DNA of 60,744 bases from Phycisphaerales bacterium. GTDB taxonomy: Bacteria; Planctomycetota; Phycisphaerae; Sedimentisphaerales; Anaerobacaceae. Below are positions 24,837 to 32,947 of this stretch, piece after piece. The position numbers and the translations under genes are program-made. Numbering within the stretch: position 1 is the first letter of the stretch; every line of letters begins with the position of its first letter. Under the pieces are notes generated by a model. It was not told where the DNA came from and did no database searches. It was given only the letters and a program-made list of their open reading frames with translations. The stretch is taken from the NCBI GenBank assembly GCA_003141315.1, contig PLLP01000012.1, positions 1 to 60,744 of the forward strand, given 5' to 3'.

Positions 24837-25307
24837 ATGACGGATATATCCAAAGTGACCGATTATTTATACGTGGGCTCCAGAGTCGGGAAGGAACATG
24901 CCGATGAATTGAAGGTGCTCAATTTTAATCTGATTATTTCCATGATAGGGCAAATGCCGCCTGACAATATCTATACCCTTCCTCCCTTTAAAACCTTATG
25001 GATTAAAACTTATGATACATTTTTTACTCCCATCTCGGTCAAGAAACTGCTGGTAGGGGTTGAGGCAGCCTTGCCTATTATTCAAAACAAAGGCAAGGTA
25101 TTAGTATTTTGCATGCAAGGCAAACGTCGAAGCGTTGCTATGGCCGCCGCCATCCTTATCAGTATGGGACATACCAGCGAACAGGCCATCGACTTATTGA
25201 CCACTGCTCGTAAGGCAGCTGATCCAAGAAGGTGGTATATCCGAAGGCAAATCAAAGCCTTTGAAAAATATTGGCAGAAAAGAGAATTGATATGGCAAAG
25301 AAAATAA
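24837..25307 (+). CDS. Dual-specificity protein/lipid phosphatase
   Basis: A 156-residue phosphatase of the Cys-dependent DSP family. The P-loop CX5R is VFCMQGKRRSVAMAAA, with Cys followed five residues later by Arg and then Ser. The N-terminal SKVTDYLYVGSRVG is typical of DSPs. The Asp in KTYDTFF is a candidate general acid. It overlaps the lipid kinase gene by 16 nt, so the two are translationally coupled; this makes a phospholipid phosphatase (PTPMT1-like) role plausible, though a protein substrate cannot be excluded. The gene is on the opposite strand to its left neighbours. Confidence 0.85.
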   Translation: MTDISKVTDYLYVGSRVGKEHADELKVLNFNLIISMIGQMPPDNIYTLPPFKTLWIKTYDTFFTPISVKKLLVGVEAALPIIQNKGKVLVFCMQGKRRSVAMAAAILISMGHTSEQAIDLLTTARKAADPRRWYIRRQIKAFEKYWQKRELIWQRK

Positions 25308-26203
25308 AAAAAATTCGCATCATTATTAATCCCGCCTCCGGAAAAGAAGAAGCTATCTTACCTGTTATTAATACGTCCATGAAAGAAGCCGGCATTAAGT
25401 GGGAAGCATCAATTACCCACCAGGCGGGCGATGCTATCCAGTTTGCGAAGGCTGCCGCCAAAGAAGAAATCGATGCCCTCGCTGTTTACGGTGGCGACGG
25501 CACACTCATGGAAGCAGCCAGCGGCCTGATTGGCTCAGAGATGCCTTTGGTTATTTTACCGGGAGGATCGGCGAATGTCATGGCCACTGAACTTGGCATA
25601 CCCACCGACCTTAAAGAAGCCTGTATGCTTCTGAGCCACGGCCCGATAGAGATAAAAACCATTGATGTGGGGCAGTTCGATAAGCGTTATTTTATTATAG
25701 GAATAAGCCTTGGTTTTGCGGCAGACATCGTCAAAGGCGCCGATCGCGAGAGCAAAAATAAGATGGGCATCTTCGCCTATTTTCTTTCAGCGGCCGCGGC
25801 ATTAAAGAAAACTAAAAAAGTGATATACCATCTGGTGATCGATGGACAAAAGCACGAAGTTCAAGGTTTAACATGTATCATTGCTAATACAGGAAATATC
25901 GGGTTTAGTACCATATCTTTCGATAAGCATATAGATGTCAGCGATGGGTTCCTGGATGTTATTGTCGTGCGAAAAGCGAATCTCAGTCTGTTTAAGCTTA
26001 TGGTTGTCACCTGGCTTAAACGGGAACGTCCGAACAATTTGGAATTAGTGGGGCACTGGCAAGGCAAAGATATCAGCGTTTCCTCAAGCCCCAAACAAAC
26101 GGTTCAATGTGATGGCGAGGTATTAGAAAAAATTCCTCTTCATATCAAGATCATTCCAGGGGCTATCAAGGTTTTGGTTCCTAAAAAAATGGAGAAAGGT
26201 TGA
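25292..26203 (+). CDS. Diacylglycerol/sphingosine kinase family lipid kinase (YegS-like)
   Basis: A 303-residue enzyme of the DAGK catalytic superfamily that phosphorylates a lipid alcohol with ATP. The ATP site is IRIIINPASGKEEA near residue 10 and AVYGGDGTLMEAASGL near 65, followed by VILPGGSANVMATELGIP, then the second domain with ISLGFAADIVKGADRESKNK and QCDGEVLEKIPLHIKIIPG. Length is typical for YegS-like proteins. The ATG at 25292 is preferred to an upstream TTG because the protein fold starts there; it overlaps the phosphatase gene. Specific lipid substrate is unknown. Confidence 0.9.
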   Translation: MAKKIKKIRIIINPASGKEEAILPVINTSMKEAGIKWEASITHQAGDAIQFAKAAAKEEIDALAVYGGDGTLMEAASGLIGSEMPLVILPGGSANVMATELGIPTDLKEACMLLSHGPIEIKTIDVGQFDKRYFIIGISLGFAADIVKGADRESKNKMGIFAYFLSAAAALKKTKKVIYHLVIDGQKHEVQGLTCIIANTGNIGFSTISFDKHIDVSDGFLDVIVVRKANLSLFKLMVVTWLKRERPNNLELVGHWQGKDISVSSSPKQTVQCDGEVLEKIPLHIKIIPGAIKVLVPKKMEKG

Positions 26204-26340
26204 TTAGCTCTTCAAATTCCTTCGAGGTTTCCTGCAGCTTTGCCAGTTCCGGAGTGCGAGCCACCGGAATATCACCTGCCTCCTGCTTGTCGAGAATATC
26301 CATCACGAAATGAATCGTAAGCTGATTAATAACCACAAAG

Positions 26341-26375
26341 CCATCCGCCTTCGGCGGACAAGCTCCGACACAAAG
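26341..26375 (+). repeat. GGCGGACRAGCTCCGRCAC repeat, right copy
   Basis: TCCGCCTTCGGCGGA forms a perfect palindrome and is followed by CAAGCTCCGACAC. It is a direct repeat of the copy at 24628-24665. Confidence 0.75.
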
Positions 26376-26383
26376 TTTTTTAA

Positions 26384-26402
26384 CCACGGATTAACGCAGA
26401 TT
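26384..26402 (+). repeat. CCACGGATTAACGCAGATT repeat copy
   Basis: It differs by one base from the start of the 23577-23637 element. It lies directly upstream of the helicase-nuclease promoter. Confidence 0.75.
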
Positions 26403-26418
26403 AAAAGAGTAAAAAAGA

Positions 26419-26448
26419 TTGTCTTCTTTCGTTATTTAACGATATAAT
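26419..26448 (+). promoter_or_regulatory. Promoter of the helicase-nuclease gene
   Basis: TTGTCT (26419-26424), an 18-base spacer and a perfect TATAAT (26443-26448) lie 43 bases before the ATG. The gene therefore appears to be transcribed alone. Confidence 0.65.
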
Positions 26449-26490
26449 ATTTCTCTAAGGCCGAAAGAAACGGCTATTGAAAGATAAATT

Positions 26491-29019
26491 ATGGTTGATT
26501 TTAGAAAACACGTTAGCAAAAAACGGGATATAGATTTCACAAACTTGGTCTCGCTTTTTGATTCACTGGATAGGCAAACTTCTCATATTGAGTTGAGAAC
26601 TGTTCAGCAAGATGCCCTTCGGATTTTATCTGAACGAAGATTGGAACGAGACCTTATTCTTAAAATAAGCACTGGTACAGGTAAAACCGCGGTAGGATTG
26701 CTGTATTTGTGGTCCTTCATGGAAGAAAAACATCTGCCTGTAGTGTATCTGTGTCCAACTACACAACTTTGTGAACAAGTCCGTGCAGAAGCTGAGAAGT
26801 TAGGTTTGAAGTCGGTTATATATCCCGCCAACCAACCTCATCCTGACGTGGAAGGTATCCGCGGGAAAGCAATTATCATTTGCACTTACGATAAATTATT
26901 CAATGCAAAAACAACTTTTGATAGATCTGATGTTATGCTTCGTCCTTACGCTATTGTACTTGATGATGCTCATGCAGGTGTCGAAGAAATCCGGAACTGT
27001 TTCACTCTCCATATACTCAATAGCAGCGTACGCGAACAACTTGTTAAAGTACTTGATGGTCCTTGTGCCGAATATAAACTATCAATATGGAATGACATTA
27101 AGAACGAAGATCCAAACCAGCTCATGGAGATCCCTTACTGGATTTGGAAACCTCTATTACCACAAATTGAACAGATTGTCGGTAGTCAGGCCAATGATGA
27201 TAAGCTACAATTTATAATACCGCATATTCGGGATATTTTACGACGATGCCGATGTGTGGTCTCAGGCGCAGCAGTTGAGATGATCCCCGATATATTGCCT
27301 GTTCACAAGAGTCCCGCATACGATAAGGCAAAGCATCGGCTCTTCATGTCTGCCACACTGGCTGATGATTCTGTATTGGTTAGAGAACTTGGCTGTGACA
27401 TCTCAGCCGCCGAAAATCCTGTAACGCCTGCTAATGATAGAGGGATGGGAGAACGCATGGTACTGGCTCCTTCGTTAGTGGATAGCACGCTGGATCGTAA
27501 GTGGGTAATGTCTTTGTGTGGCAGCCTATCGAAGAAACTCAATGTTGTCGTCCTGTCTCCAAGTGAGCCAAAAGCTCGTGAATGGGAAAGCTTTGGTGCC
27601 CAAATTTGTTTAGGTAACGATGTTAAAAAAGCAGTGGAGGGTTTGAAAGATACATCCGGTACACCTTGCTTTGTAGTTTTTGCGCAGCGATATGATGGCA
27701 TTGATCTTCCTGATAAGTCATGTAGAGTTCTCGTTATAGATGGCATGCCTCTCGGTGAGGGAATCCTAGACCGGCTTGACAGCAGCACCAGTGGATTCGC
27801 AGGAGGCACACGCAACAGATTGATTTATCGCATAGAACAGGGCATGGGAAGGGCTGTGCGCTCGCATGCCGATTACGCTGTCATTTTACTTGCAGGTAAT
27901 GAACTTGCTCACTTTATCGCAAAGCATGATGTGTTGTCAGCAATGAATCCGGATACTCGGGCTCAGCTAGAATTAGCAATAGACCTCTCAAAAATGGCGG
28001 TGGAAGATGTTGGGGGTGATCCTGAGACAGCGGTGATAGATATGATAAAGAAGTGTTTGAAAAGAGATGATGGATGGAAGCAATACTACAATGAGACGGT
28101 AAGAAAAAGTTCAATAACCGCATCCGGAACAACAGACCTTAATCGTCTTATGCTGGCGAATGCTGAAAGATGTGCGTTTGAATCCGCGATAAGTAATGAT
28201 CTGCACGGTGCAGTTAAACTCCTACAGGATGCGATTGGCAAATATGTCTCTGATGATCCAGCCACTAAGGGCTGGTATTTGCAGAGAGTTGCGAATTACC
28301 TATATGATATTGATTCTGGACAAGCATTAGAAGCTCAAAGGGCTGCTTACAGAGATAACAAATCGATGTATTGTCCACCGGGTGGTATTATCAAGCGACC
28401 TTCAAAAGTTGAAGAATCAAGTGTTCAAACTGTCATCAGTGAATGGTACCGCCAGTTCGAAAACCCTAATGGTGCAATTGCTAAAATTCAAGACCTTAAA
28501 GCACAGTTGTCCTTTGAAATGTCTCATTCGGTTGTTGAACAAGCCTTGTGCGACCTTGCTCCCCTTTTAGGGGCACAAGGCTCAAGACCAGGGGAAGAGT
28601 ATGATGGGGCGGGGCCAGACGATCTATGGCTTTGGCCGGACATGTCCTTAGTAATTGAGGCCAAAAACGAAAATCAGAATTCTCTACACAAAAAAGATGC
28701 AAGCCAGTTGCTTTCCAGCATACAATGGTTCAAAACAAATTTTGCCACACGTAGGGAACCAATACCAATTATTGTGGCTAAAGTTACCGTTTGTGATTCG
28801 GATGCATATTTTCCTGATAATATGAGAGTGATTACACCGACTACAATGCATAAGCTACTTGAAATGGTTGAGCAATTCTATCATAAGATGATTGCTGAAC
28901 CATTACTATGTTCAAGTGCGAAAAGCATCTTGAAACTACAACAAAATTTTTTGCTTTTGCCCGAACAGTTTTGTGGGAACTTTACAGAGAAACCGCATAA
29001 ATCTAAAAATACTAAGTAA
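26491..29019 (+). CDS. SF2 helicase fused to a PD-(D/E)XK-like nuclease domain (defence candidate)
   Basis: An 842-residue protein. Residues about 35-450 are a superfamily 2 helicase: Walker A STGTGKTA (60-67), CPTTQLCEQV, Walker B/DEAH variant LDDAHAG (about 157), SATL, and a DinG/XPD-like motif VI EQGMGRAVRSHADYAVIL (about 447). Residues about 540-680 are helical and unassigned. Residues about 690-790 look like a restriction-type nuclease: GPDD (about 708), then PDMSLVIEAKNE with Glu723 and Lys725. No Fe-S cluster Cys set is evident. It stands alone on its own promoter, with more AT-rich codons than its neighbours and repeats on both sides, so recent acquisition and anti-phage or anti-plasmid function are plausible. 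Exact family is not recognised. Confidence 0.75.
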   Translation: MVDFRKHVSKKRDIDFTNLVSLFDSLDRQTSHIELRTVQQDALRILSERRLERDLILKISTGTGKTAVGLLYLWSFMEEKHLPVVYLCPTTQLCEQVRAEAEKLGLKSVIYPANQPHPDVEGIRGKAIIICTYDKLFNAKTTFDRSDVMLRPYAIVLDDAHAGVEEIRNCFTLHILNSSVREQLVKVLDGPCAEYKLSIWNDIKNEDPNQLMEIPYWIWKPLLPQIEQIVGSQANDDKLQFIIPHIRDILRRCRCVVSGAAVEMIPDILPVHKSPAYDKAKHRLFMSATLADDSVLVRELGCDISAAENPVTPANDRGMGERMVLAPSLVDSTLDRKWVMSLCGSLSKKLNVVVLSPSEPKAREWESFGAQICLGNDVKKAVEGLKDTSGTPCFVVFAQRYDGIDLPDKSCRVLVIDGMPLGEGILDRLDSSTSGFAGGTRNRLIYRIEQGMGRAVRSHADYAVILLAGNELAHFIAKHDVLSAMNPDTRAQLELAIDLSKMAVEDVGGDPETAVIDMIKKCLKRDDGWKQYYNETVRKSSITASGTTDLNRLMLANAERCAFESAISNDLHGAVKLLQDAIGKYVSDDPATKGWYLQRVANYLYDIDSGQALEAQRAAYRDNKSMYCPPGGIIKRPSKVEESSVQTVISEWYRQFENPNGAIAKIQDLKAQLSFEMSHSVVEQALCDLAPLLGAQGSRPGEEYDGAGPDDLWLWPDMSLVIEAKNENQNSLHKKDASQLLSSIQWFKTNFATRREPIPIIVAKVTVCDSDAYFPDNMRVITPTTMHKLLEMVEQFYHKMIAEPLLCSSAKSILKLQQNFLLLPEQFCGNFTEKPHKSKNTK

Positions 29020-29032
29020 CTCAAAAATATCT

Positions 29033-29085
29033 GTTCTCTGTGGCTATTAACTTTGTGCCTTGGTGGCTTTGTGGTGAAGAAGGGG
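29033..29085 (+). repeat. CTCTGTGG / CTTTGTGCCTTGGTGG repeat copy
   Basis: The segment just after the helicase-nuclease stop carries TCTCTGTGGC and CTTTGTGCCTTGGTGGCTTT, words shared with the 46.6 and 47.1 kb elements. Together with 26384-26402 it brackets the helicase gene. Confidence 0.65.
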
Positions 29086-29124
29086 GTTTGCAATTTTGGG
29101 GGCGGTTTGGTATATTCTTATCTT

Positions 29125-29580
29125 ATGAAAATACGAACGGCGAAAATTTCGGATGCGGCGTTTATCTACGCACTGATAAATAACTACGCAGAGCAGGATT
29201 TGATGCTGTTTCGCTCAATGACGGACATCTACGAAAACCTGCGGTCGTTCCTTCTGGCGGAGACCGGCGGCAAGGTCGTCGGCTGCTGCTCATTACAGAT
29301 TATCTGGTCGGACCTGGCGGAGATAAAATCGCTCGCCGTCGATGAGTCTCATCAGGATAAAGGCGTTGGCAAGATGCTTGTTCAGCAATCGGTAAAGGAA
29401 GCCAGGAAACTCGGCATAAAAAAAGTCTTCGCACTTACGCTTGTGCCGGCCTTTTTCAAAAAATTGGGATTCAAAACGGTTGAAAAAGAAAAGCTGCCGA
29501 TGAAGGTCTGGACAGATTGTGCAAGGTGCACTAAGCAGGATAACTGCGACGAAATTGCGGTAATAAAGGTATTGAAATAA
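29125..29580 (+). CDS. GNAT N-acetyltransferase, short ArgA-like (N-acetylglutamate synthase candidate)
   Basis: A 151-residue GNAT enzyme. It has the acetyl-CoA binding segment LAVDESHQDKGVGKMLVQQS and the C-terminal pattern KVWTDCARCTKQDNCDEIAV, which is the mark of short ArgA-type N-acetylglutamate synthases that start arginine biosynthesis; argG is in the same window. The upstream 24 codons of the open frame come from repeat DNA, so the ATG at 29125 is chosen. No good ribosome site is visible. Another amino acid or small amine substrate is possible. Confidence 0.8.
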   Translation: MKIRTAKISDAAFIYALINNYAEQDLMLFRSMTDIYENLRSFLLAETGGKVVGCCSLQIIWSDLAEIKSLAVDESHQDKGVGKMLVQQSVKEARKLGIKKVFALTLVPAFFKKLGFKTVEKEKLPMKVWTDCARCTKQDNCDEIAVIKVLK

Positions 29581-29592
29581 AGAATCCAGTCC

Positions 29593-29622
29593 GCTACATC
29601 CGCCGCAGGCGGAGCGGATCTC
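29593..29622 (+). repeat. TCCGCCGCAGGCGGA palindromic repeat
   Basis: TCCGCC-GCA-GGCGGA is a perfect hairpin, followed by GCGGATCTCCG, similar to the GGCGGACRAGCTCCG copies at 24.6 and 26.3 kb. It lies between the GNAT gene and the convergent ABC permease and might also act as a terminator. Confidence 0.55.
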
Positions 29623-29718
29623 CGAAATACAGTAGACAGAATGCAAAAGCACAGAAGAGGTTTTTAGTTAATTCCGCAATTTTGATTTTTTACTTTTGAT
29701 TTTTGATATTTGGATTGT

Positions 29719-30681
29719 CTATCCTATTTGTCTTCGCTGGAAGAGGGCGATGGCGACAAACAGCACCGCAGCCGTATAGCAAAGGCTGTAGCTGCCGGCC
29801 ATGGCAATATACCGGAATGTGAGTTTGCTGCCTTCGTGAATAGCGTCGCTAACCCAAAAAATCTGCAGGTTCGGAATAATAAAGTAGAGTGCCTTTGCCC
29901 AGATGTGATTGTCGGCGAGCCTGCCGAATGCGTAATCGGAAGTAATACCTAAAAGAAAAACGCCGATGCAGCAGGCCAAACAGGCTGCGGTATTGAGCCT
30001 CGTTGAAAACGTGACCGCCAGCGCCGCTATAATCATCGCAGCCGGCAGAAGCAGAACCGCGCCGAAACAATCGAGTGCATTAAGGCCATTCCTGGCTGGA
30101 AAAAAATTCCAGTCTTTATCAATAAAAAATAAGAATGTGATGCTCAAAAAAGCGAATATTGCCAGCAGAACGACCGCCGTTGAGGTGAATTTCCAATCGT
30201 AAATATAGTTCAACAAAGCACTTAATAAAAAAGCGGCTATTATGGATACGCCCGCCGCCGTCAAAACAGTCCAGTCGTGAGTATCATTAACCGATTCGAG
30301 GACGCCGTGCCTTATTGCCATAAGAAGGGCGATTGTGCAGATAAAATGTGCCAGGCAAACCGCTAAAGCCACTCCGAGGAATTTGGCGATAATAAATATA
30401 GGACGTTGGATAGGTTTGCTTAGGACTGTCTCGATGGTCTTGCTTTCTATTTCTTCAGCGACTGTGCCGGACGCTGAAAAAATTGCTATGAACAAACTTG
30501 CCAGAAAGAGCGTAGACAGGCCTAACTCCCTAAGGAGTTTGCTGTCTTCGTCCAGCGTGTACATCGTAATCGACGGGCTGAGTATCAGCAGAATCAGGGC
30601 GATGATGATGATAATCGCGTAAATAGGCTGGCGAATAGTATCTTTGAAAGTGTTTTTTGTCAGAACAAATAGTTTTTTCAT
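29719..30681 (-). CDS. ABC-2 type transporter permease
   Basis: A 320-residue membrane protein with six hydrophobic segments. The N-terminus (KNTFKDTIRQPIYAIIIIIA) and the cytoplasmic loop EEIESKTIETVLSKPIQRP are hallmarks of NosY/ABC-2 permeases. No ATPase gene is next to it on this strand; the nearest ATPase (37.2 kb) has its own permease. The divergent operon begins 160 bases away, so the two could be co-regulated. The substrate is unknown. Confidence 0.85.
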   Translation of the reverse strand: MKKLFVLTKNTFKDTIRQPIYAIIIIIALILLILSPSITMYTLDEDSKLLRELGLSTLFLASLFIAIFSASGTVAEEIESKTIETVLSKPIQRPIFIIAKFLGVALAVCLAHFICTIALLMAIRHGVLESVNDTHDWTVLTAAGVSIIAAFLLSALLNYIYDWKFTSTAVVLLAIFAFLSITFLFFIDKDWNFFPARNGLNALDCFGAVLLLPAAMIIAALAVTFSTRLNTAACLACCIGVFLLGITSDYAFGRLADNHIWAKALYFIIPNLQIFWVSDAIHEGSKLTFRYIAMAGSYSLCYTAAVLFVAIALFQRRQIG

Positions 30682-30709
30682 AATAAGTTATCCGGTTATC
30701 CGATAGCTA

Positions 30710-30725
30710 TCCCGATGAATCGGGA
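30710..30725. promoter_or_regulatory. Perfect palindrome next to the SPFH operon promoter
   Basis: TCCCGAT-GA-ATCGGGA is a perfect 7-bp inverted repeat that ends one base before the -35 TTGACG. It may be a repressor or activator site, or a small dispersed palindrome. Confidence 0.4.
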
Positions 30726-30726
30726 C

Positions 30727-30754
30727 TTGACGCAATAATATAAATTATTATACT
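30727..30754 (+). promoter_or_regulatory. Promoter of the SPFH operon
   Basis: TTGACG (30727-30732), 16 bases, TATACT (30749-30754). The predicted transcript starts near 30761, giving a leader of about 80 nt before the first gene. Confidence 0.6.
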
Positions 30755-30841
30755 GCAAGCTTCTAAAAATGTAAAAGGACTTTAATAATCAGGAATGAAT
30801 ACTTTTTTTAAGTCTTTTTGTTCAGGCTGGCGAAGGAAATA

Positions 30842-32947
30842 ATGGCAATATCCTCCAAACGTGCAGAATATTTGTCTCTGACAAGTCTTTTCTTGAGTGT
30901 CCTTTTCTACGTAATCACAATTCTTCTGGGCTGGCAGAGCGGATACTTTGCGATGTATGCCGTAAGCTGGCTTATAGGGTCATCGGCTCTTATATGGCTG
31001 GTTCTGTTAATCCAGTTTCACCAGCGAACGCTTGCGGAGCAGGAAAAGCTGGATAGCCAGCTTGCCGGTATGTCAGAGGCGGCCATTTTCGAGACCAAGG
31101 GTGAGCAGGCAAGGCTTTTCGCCGTTGCGCAGAAACGGCTTGAACTGCTCGAAAAATGGTTTATGCCCGTCTTCTCCGCACTGATAGCGGTGTATCAGTT
31201 GGGTATCGGCCTGTATCTTTTAAATCTGCTGCTGAAAGGCGCTCATACGGCGCCGACGTCTGCTGATTCATCTCTTATTTGTGCGGTGGCGATTGTAGCG
31301 GTTTCATTTATCTGCTTTTTACTATCACGTTATGCGACAGGCCTGTCTTCCGAACCGCGGTGGCGGCCGCTAAAGGCGGGCGGGGCAATACTGGTTGGCA
31401 TTTCGGTAATTGCCTTCGCTATGGCGATAGTGTTTGCGTTTGTCTTTTTCAATTTTCTCATATCGATATTAACCGTATTGAACTGGCTGATACCTGTCCT
31501 GCTTGTTATACTCGGCAGCGAGACGGCGTTTAATGTAATTCTGGATATATATCGTCCGAGATTAAAAGGGCAGTACAGCAGGGCCGCTTTCGACAGCAGG
31601 CTGCTGGGTGTAATCAATGAGCCGGGCGGTATTCTTCATACGGCAGCGACGGCCATCGATTATCAGTTCGGCTTCAAAGTCTCACAGACCTGGTTTTATA
31701 AACTCATGGAGAAGGCAATAGTTCCCCTCGTTTTATTTGGCGGGACTTCAATATATCTTTTGAGCTGTGTTGTTGAGGTTGGCCCGGACGAGCAGGCGAT
31801 AGTCGAGCATTTCGGCAGGCCGGTGAGCGAGGCAAACGCCGTGAAAGTTTATCCGCCAGGGTTAATTTTTAAGATGCCCTGGCCAATCGATATCGCATAC
31901 AAATATCCGACAAACAGGGTTATGGAGCTTTCTATCGGCTTTGTGCCTGATATCGACCCGAAGACGGGCCAGCCTCAGCGCGGGCCTAAACTTTGGGGCA
32001 AGGCGCATTATAAAGAGGAGTATCAGCTTTTAGTTGCGAGCCGGCAGGCTGGCGGCGAAACCACAGAGGGCGGCACAAGGCCCGTTAGTATAGTATTGGT
32101 TTCTATTCCTGTTCAGTATCAGGTTAATGACCTTCATTCGTTCCTTTATAATTATGGCACTTATGAGAAAAGTGACGGCAGCACCGGTTTTCAGGCGGAG
32201 AAAATGCTGGAGGAAATTTGCTATCAGCAGCTTACAAGATTTGCCGCCGGCGCCAGTATTGAGGTGGAAAGCGAATCAGATTTGGAGCACAGCCTTTTAG
32301 GGGCGGGCCGTATCGAGGCGAAAGAAGAATTGACCAGGGCAATTCAGGCTGCTGCCGATAAGGCGAAGCTCGGCGTGAAGGTTATTTTCGTCGGTATGCA
32401 GGGAATGCATCCGCCTGTAGAGCTTGCAGCGGATTATCAGAAAGTCGTAGGAGCCATACAGCAGAAGCAGGCGCTCATCCTTAATGCGGAGGCAATGAGA
32501 AATTACATTCTTACATCTCTTGCCGGCTCCGTCGAAAAATCAAGAGAGCTTTACCGGCTTGCTGCGCAGTATCAGCAGTTAAAGGATAGTTCCGACAGCG
32601 AAAAGTTAAAGGAGCTTTCGGCCCAGATTGACAAGGCCTTTACCGAGGCTGACGGCAAAATCTTCGAAACGCTCAGGGAATCGCAAAGCTATGCCTACGA
32701 AAAGGCTACTATCGCGAAAGGAACGGGCGAGCGTTTTGCAGGGCAGCTGGCGGCATATAAAGCGGCGCCGGAAATTTACAAAAGATGGCAGATACTTACC
32801 GCACTTGAAACAAGCCTTAAAAATATCCGCAAATACGTAATCGTTGCGGATAAGGGACAATATATTATTCAGGAAATAGATGCTACGGAAAAACTCTTGC
32901 CGGGACTGATGGATGTCACCGGCTATGGGGAGAATTCAAAAAAATGA
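30842..32947 (+). CDS. Multi-spanning SPFH/band 7 protein (HflK-like fusion)
   Basis: A 701-residue protein. The first 290 residues have about six hydrophobic segments (FLSVLFYVITILLGW, LIGSSALIWLVLLIQF and others), then one more (IVPLVLFGGTSIYLLSCVV) leads into an SPFH domain (EVGPDEQAIVEHFGRPV, YPPGLIFKMPWPIDI) and a coiled coil with TRAIQAAADKAKLGVKVIFV. HflK/HflC proteins form membrane cages around the FtsH protease; the extra polytopic N-terminus is not part of classical HflK. It opens an eight-gene operon and overlaps the next gene by ATGA. The ATG at 30842 has GAAGGAAA upstream. Confidence 0.82.
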   Translation: MAISSKRAEYLSLTSLFLSVLFYVITILLGWQSGYFAMYAVSWLIGSSALIWLVLLIQFHQRTLAEQEKLDSQLAGMSEAAIFETKGEQARLFAVAQKRLELLEKWFMPVFSALIAVYQLGIGLYLLNLLLKGAHTAPTSADSSLICAVAIVAVSFICFLLSRYATGLSSEPRWRPLKAGGAILVGISVIAFAMAIVFAFVFFNFLISILTVLNWLIPVLLVILGSETAFNVILDIYRPRLKGQYSRAAFDSRLLGVINEPGGILHTAATAIDYQFGFKVSQTWFYKLMEKAIVPLVLFGGTSIYLLSCVVEVGPDEQAIVEHFGRPVSEANAVKVYPPGLIFKMPWPIDIAYKYPTNRVMELSIGFVPDIDPKTGQPQRGPKLWGKAHYKEEYQLLVASRQAGGETTEGGTRPVSIVLVSIPVQYQVNDLHSFLYNYGTYEKSDGSTGFQAEKMLEEICYQQLTRFAAGASIEVESESDLEHSLLGAGRIEAKEELTRAIQAAADKAKLGVKVIFVGMQGMHPPVELAADYQKVVGAIQQKQALILNAEAMRNYILTSLAGSVEKSRELYRLAAQYQQLKDSSDSEKLKELSAQIDKAFTEADGKIFETLRESQSYAYEKATIAKGTGERFAGQLAAYKAAPEIYKRWQILTALETSLKNIRKYVIVADKGQYIIQEIDATEKLLPGLMDVTGYGENSKK

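Larger units (their letters stand above)
26204..26490. other. Repeat-bearing spacer with a possible gene remnant
   Basis: On the minus strand a frame (26181-26387) reads TIHFVMDILDKQEAGDIPVA and onward for about 40 protein-like residues, but its N-terminal part comes from the dispersed repeat and its end overlaps the lipid kinase. It may be a remnant cut by the repeat. The right part holds the helicase promoter. Confidence 0.4.

Noticed and set aside
26181-26387. 68-residue minus-strand frame after the lipid kinase
   Set aside because: Its start is repeat DNA and its end overlaps another gene; about 40 middle residues look protein-like, so at most a remnant.
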